Shown here piece by piece: positions 6,392 through 8,203 of a DNA stretch of 8,203 nucleotides. Both the position numbers and the translations under genes were made by a program. A model generated the notes under the pieces. That model saw only the letters and a program-made list of their open reading frames with translations. It was not told where the DNA came from and did not search any database. The stretch covers positions 1 through 8,203 of the forward strand of contig JAJRST010000035.1 in the NCBI GenBank assembly GCA_024278645.1, in the 5' to 3' direction. Origin of the DNA: a bacterium (GTDB taxonomy: Bacteria; Zhuqueibacterota; Zhuqueibacteria; Residuimicrobiales; Krinioviventaceae). Numbering within the stretch: the first letter of the stretch is position 1; every line of letters starts with the position of its first letter.

Positions 6392-6686
6392 GTAACTGTT
6401 CAGGTATCCACTTTGGCAGAATACCGGTTAAAACGAAAAGTCATTGCGAGCGCTCCCGCTGTGGCTATTAGCGTCTTTTCCATCAGTTATCATGTTTTCT
6501 GTTCAGGAGATCGCCACAGGCGTCCCGCCGGCGGGAGCGCGCGGCAATCTCACGCATCAGGAACTTCTCTCTACAAGCCCAATAACGGTTTCCGGGCGGG
6601 ACGCCTTCGCGATGACTTTTGGGCTTGATATGTTGTGTTTTTAGAGACTATGAAAGTAAATTTTTGAATTTAGGCTGAATAGTTAC
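6392..6686. repeat. Outer inverted repeat GTAACT(G/A)TTCAG flanking the MITE-like element
   Basis: GTAACTGTTCAG at 6392-6403 and CTGAATAGTTAC at 6675-6686 are inverted copies matching at 11 of 12 positions and enclose the composite palindrome with about 35-55 bases to spare on each side. They may be the ends of an older element into which the palindrome went, or chance; twelve bases in 300 is weak evidence on its own. Confidence 0.3.
6436..6620. repeat. MITE-like composite palindromic element
   Basis: A noncoding element of about 185 bases. Its ends are imperfect inverted repeats, AAAAGTCATTGCGA at 6436-6449 and TCGCGATGACTTTT at 6607-6620, and about 20 of 24 end bases agree when CGC/TCCCGC is included. 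Inside is a second inverted repeat (6507-6551) centred on TCCCGCCGGCGGGA. The two levels share sequence: GCGCTCCCGC at 6450-6459 is complementary to 6531-6540, and AGGCGTCCCGCC at 6518-6529 is complementary to 6595-6606. The motif pattern GTCATTGCGA...GCAATCTC is one I know from abundant extragenic repeats in many bacteria. There is no transposase inside, so any movement would need help from elsewhere. No clear target-site duplication was seen. Confidence 0.75.
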
Positions 6687-6702
6687 AAAGGCGCAGCATC
6701 GC

Positions 6703-6728
6703 CGTGAAAGCGACGCCGGGCTTTCGCG
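6703..6728. other. Stem-loop downstream of the deformylase operon
   Basis: CGTGAAAGC (6703-6711) and GCTTTCGCG (6720-6728) form a nine-position stem with an eight-base loop; one position is G-U on the plus strand and a mismatch on the minus strand. Closer to the operon's last stop, a weak CGG/CCG hairpin followed by six T (about 6748-6764 on the minus strand) could be the actual terminator. The rest of 6621-6775 shows no gene I can support. Confidence 0.3.
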
Positions 6729-6775
6729 AATGGTTTGGACATGAATACGTTAAAAAACGGAAATCGCCGGAAGAT

Positions 6776-7078
6776 TTATTCAAGAACAAAAAGCTTGTCT
6801 TTTACCTGTTTCAGCGTCACCGTTTGGCCATAGTGCGGCCGAAACAGCGCCACATGTTTTGACAAATCGATTTGATACTCGATGGCCGGCCGGCGGGCGC
6901 CCTGGCTCCAGGATTCCACCAGCTTGAGCTCGGTCTCCACTTCCTTGTCCCCGATTTTCACCTTAAAAGGCGTGCCCGGTTTGGGAAACAACTTTAAGCT
7001 TTCCTGCAAAACCAGGATATATCTCTTCAGCGCCTCCTCGCCCGATAGTTTTCGACGATATACGACCGGCGTTTTCAT
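6776..7078 (-). CDS. Hypothetical 100-residue protein downstream of def
   Basis: I do not recognise this protein. From the ATG at 7078 it has 100 residues, rich in Lys (isoelectric point clearly basic by eye), with no signal peptide, membrane segment or cysteine. Residues 12-30 (SGEEALKRYILVLQESLKL) look like one amphipathic helix; the rest alternates charged and hydrophobic residues as in a small beta-barrel or sandwich. The start at 7078 is chosen because GGAGAAG lies six bases upstream. An ATG at 7105, overlapping the def stop as TAATG, would add nine residues but has no ribosome binding site. The position in the def unit suggests co-expression with deformylase but does not prove a shared job. 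The normal codon use and the good ribosome binding site make it likely to be a real gene. Confidence 0.75.
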   Translation of the reverse strand: MKTPVVYRRKLSGEEALKRYILVLQESLKLFPKPGTPFKVKIGDKEVETELKLVESWSQGARRPAIEYQIDLSKHVALFRPHYGQTVTLKQVKDKLFVLE

Positions 7079-7104
7079 ACTCGACTTCTCCATTTTTATA
7101 AACA

Positions 7105-7686
7105 TTACGTACTAATTTTATCAAAAGCCAGGTTGTCCGATTTTGCATGATATTTCTTTGTAAATATTCGTTGCACCTCCTCGAGCGTCGTCTGTTTTTG
7201 GCGCAGCTGCTCATCGACCACGGGCGAGTCCGTCCACGTCAGCGTGTTTATATCCGCGCGGTCGATGTATAAAATGCCGTTCAGGTGATCGATCTCGTGT
7301 TGCAACACAACCGCCAACAGCCCCTTTACTTTTATTTCGATCTCGTCCCAGTTTATATCCCTGGCCGTGACGATGACCTTTTCAAAGCGCGGCACACTGG
7401 CCTGCAGGCCGGGCAGGCTCAAACATCCTTCAAACTCGAATTTTCGCTGTTCGCTGGTGGCGATAATTTTCGGATTAAAGAGAATGTATTCATTTTCACG
7501 ATCGCTGCAAACCAGCATCTGTTTTTGTACATTCACCTGCGTCGCAGCGAGGCCGACGCCGTCTTCTTTGTACATGGTTTCGAGCATATCTTCAATGAAC
7601 TTGTCGTCAAGCTCATCTTTTGTATAGGGTTCGGCCACTTTTCTCAACGTCGGGTGGCCGTATTTTATGACCTGCAATATCGCCAT
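7105..7686 (-). CDS. def: Peptide deformylase
   Basis: Def removes the formyl group from the N-terminal methionine of new proteins, at the ribosome exit. All three family motifs are present in the 193 residues: GVGLAATQV (43-51, with the oxyanion-site Gln50), EGCLSLPG (86-93, metal ligand Cys88) and QHEIDHLNG (129-137, metal ligands His130 and His134, catalytic Glu131). The N-terminal ILQVIKYGHPTLRKVAEP is also typical. The length is slightly above the usual 165-190 because of a charged tail after about residue 160. The start ATG lies six bases after the thioesterase stop, with AGGAGAGG in the thioesterase's last codons as ribosome binding site. It is not next to fmt or priA here, unlike in many genomes. 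Confidence 0.97.
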   Translation of the reverse strand: MAILQVIKYGHPTLRKVAEPYTKDELDDKFIEDMLETMYKEDGVGLAATQVNVQKQMLVCSDRENEYILFNPKIIATSEQRKFEFEGCLSLPGLQASVPRFEKVIVTARDINWDEIEIKVKGLLAVVLQHEIDHLNGILYIDRADINTLTWTDSPVVDEQLRQKQTTLEEVQRIFTKKYHAKSDNLAFDKIST

Positions 7687-7692
7687 ATATTG

Positions 7693-8157
7693 TCAATTCC
7701 TCTCCTGCTTTTTTCGTCGCTCGCCCGCCTGCCGCCACAGCTCCTTTTCTGCATCTGTCCGCGGCATCAGTTCGGGAACCGGCGTCGGCTTCATATCGTC
7801 ATCCAGGCCAATGAGTATAAAAACGGCCGAGGCCGCCAATACTTCATCGCCGGCATAGGTATCCTCGGCAAAGACGTGCACGTGAATTTCCATCGACGTG
7901 CGAAAAGCCCGGACAATTTTGGCCGCGACTCGCGCCACATGGCCGACTTTGAGCGGCCTTTTAAAAACCACATTTTGCACGCTCGCCGTATTCACGCGCA
8001 CATTGCAATGACGCCGCGCGCAAATCGACGCCGCCATGTCCATCCACGCCATGATGACGCCTCCAAAGCAAGAACCGACCGAATTGGCGTCGGCCGGCCT
8101 GACGATGAGGCTCATCTCGGTCAAACTGTCCGACGGATATTTTGCTGTTTTGCTCAT
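7693..8157 (-). CDS. Acyl-CoA thioesterase, hotdog fold (YciA/BACH-like)
   Basis: A 154-residue single hotdog domain that should hydrolyse acyl-CoA to free fatty acid and CoA in the cytoplasm, usually as a hexamer. Residues 21-41, PADANSVGSC then FGGVIMAWMDM, match the family pattern PAD-N-x-x-G-x-x-FGG-x-x-x-x-x-MD, with the conserved Asp at 40 on the central helix. TASVQNVVFKRPLKVGHVA (57-75) is the typical second half of the fold. The C-terminus is a charged helical tail. The ATG at 8157 is supported by an in-frame TAG twelve bases upstream, so no longer form is possible; the ribosome binding site is weak, consistent with coupling to an upstream gene whose stop may overlap. Substrate chain length cannot be read. 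Confidence 0.9.
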   Translation of the reverse strand: MSKTAKYPSDSLTEMSLIVRPADANSVGSCFGGVIMAWMDMAASICARRHCNVRVNTASVQNVVFKRPLKVGHVARVAAKIVRAFRTSMEIHVHVFAEDTYAGDEVLAASAVFILIGLDDDMKPTPVPELMPRTDAEKELWRQAGERRKKQERN

Positions 8158-8203
8158 TTCGCCGCGCTATATTGTTCGTCTGCATGATAAGAACTGCGAA
8201 CCA
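8154..8203 (-). CDS. Possible 3' end of an upstream gene
   Basis: In the frame ending at TGA 8156-8154, 15 codons (VRSSYHADEQYSAAK) are open to the window edge, and the stop overlaps the thioesterase ATG in an ATGA pattern like that of hisB/hisH. The weak ribosome binding site of the thioesterase fits such coupling. Too short to identify, and 50 open bases can occur by chance. Confidence 0.3.
   Translation of the reverse strand, partial: VRSSYHADEQYSAAK

Noticed and set aside
6683..6862. Plus-strand frame containing REWFGHEYVKKRKSPEDLF, recalling the start of some methyltransferases
   Set aside because: Overlaps the antisense hypothetical gene, has no downstream methyltransferase motifs, ends after about 60 codons, and has no ribosome binding site.
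7285..8187. 300-codon plus-strand frame opposite def and the thioesterase
   Set aside because: Both opposite-strand genes carry complete family motifs; the plus-strand product resembles no family and lacks a start signal.

Overview
All recognisable genes in this window lie on the minus strand, so the window is read from high to low coordinates. Base composition is moderate (roughly half G+C by eye). Most genes have a clear AGGAG-type ribosome binding site, genes are tightly packed or overlapping, and DNA repeats sit in the gaps. This suggests a free-living bacterium that makes its own histidine. The Shine-Dalgarno usage argues against a typical Bacteroidetes genome. The gene content would suit a less-studied phylum such as the Calditrichota/KSB1 neighbourhood, but that placement is only a guess.

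From the right edge: the last codons of a possible upstream gene overlap an acyl-CoA thioesterase (hotdog fold). This is followed by peptide deformylase (def) and a 100-residue protein I do not recognise, forming one tight transcription unit (8203 to 6776). A gap of about 440 bases then holds a MITE-like composite palindrome (6436-6620) and other inverted repeats. Next come a sugar-phosphate nucleotidyltransferase (5586-6335), a gap of about 320 bases ending in a cluster of CCGGAA/TTCCGG palindromes, and a ROK-family sugar kinase (4281-5264).

The left half is a histidine operon in the order hisG, hisD, hisC, hisB, hisH (cut by the window edge). The genes abut or overlap and look translationally coupled. 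In front of hisG is a complete, classical-looking transcription attenuator: a 20-residue leader peptide with five His codons in two runs, a segment (GGGAGGTT) at the end of the leader that can pair with the terminator's first arm, and a strong intrinsic terminator with a nine-base T run. The expected logic is that ribosomes stalled at His codons when charged tRNA-His is scarce allow the antiterminator to form and the operon to be transcribed, while fast translation lets the terminator form.

The second striking point is an in-frame amber codon (TAG, 955-957) in hisC. The reading frame continues past it for 46 well-conserved C-terminal residues to the natural stop at 814-816, giving exactly the family's usual length of about 355. 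The gene is therefore freshly broken, misread in sequencing, or read through. No CRISPR array, rRNA or tRNA was recognised.
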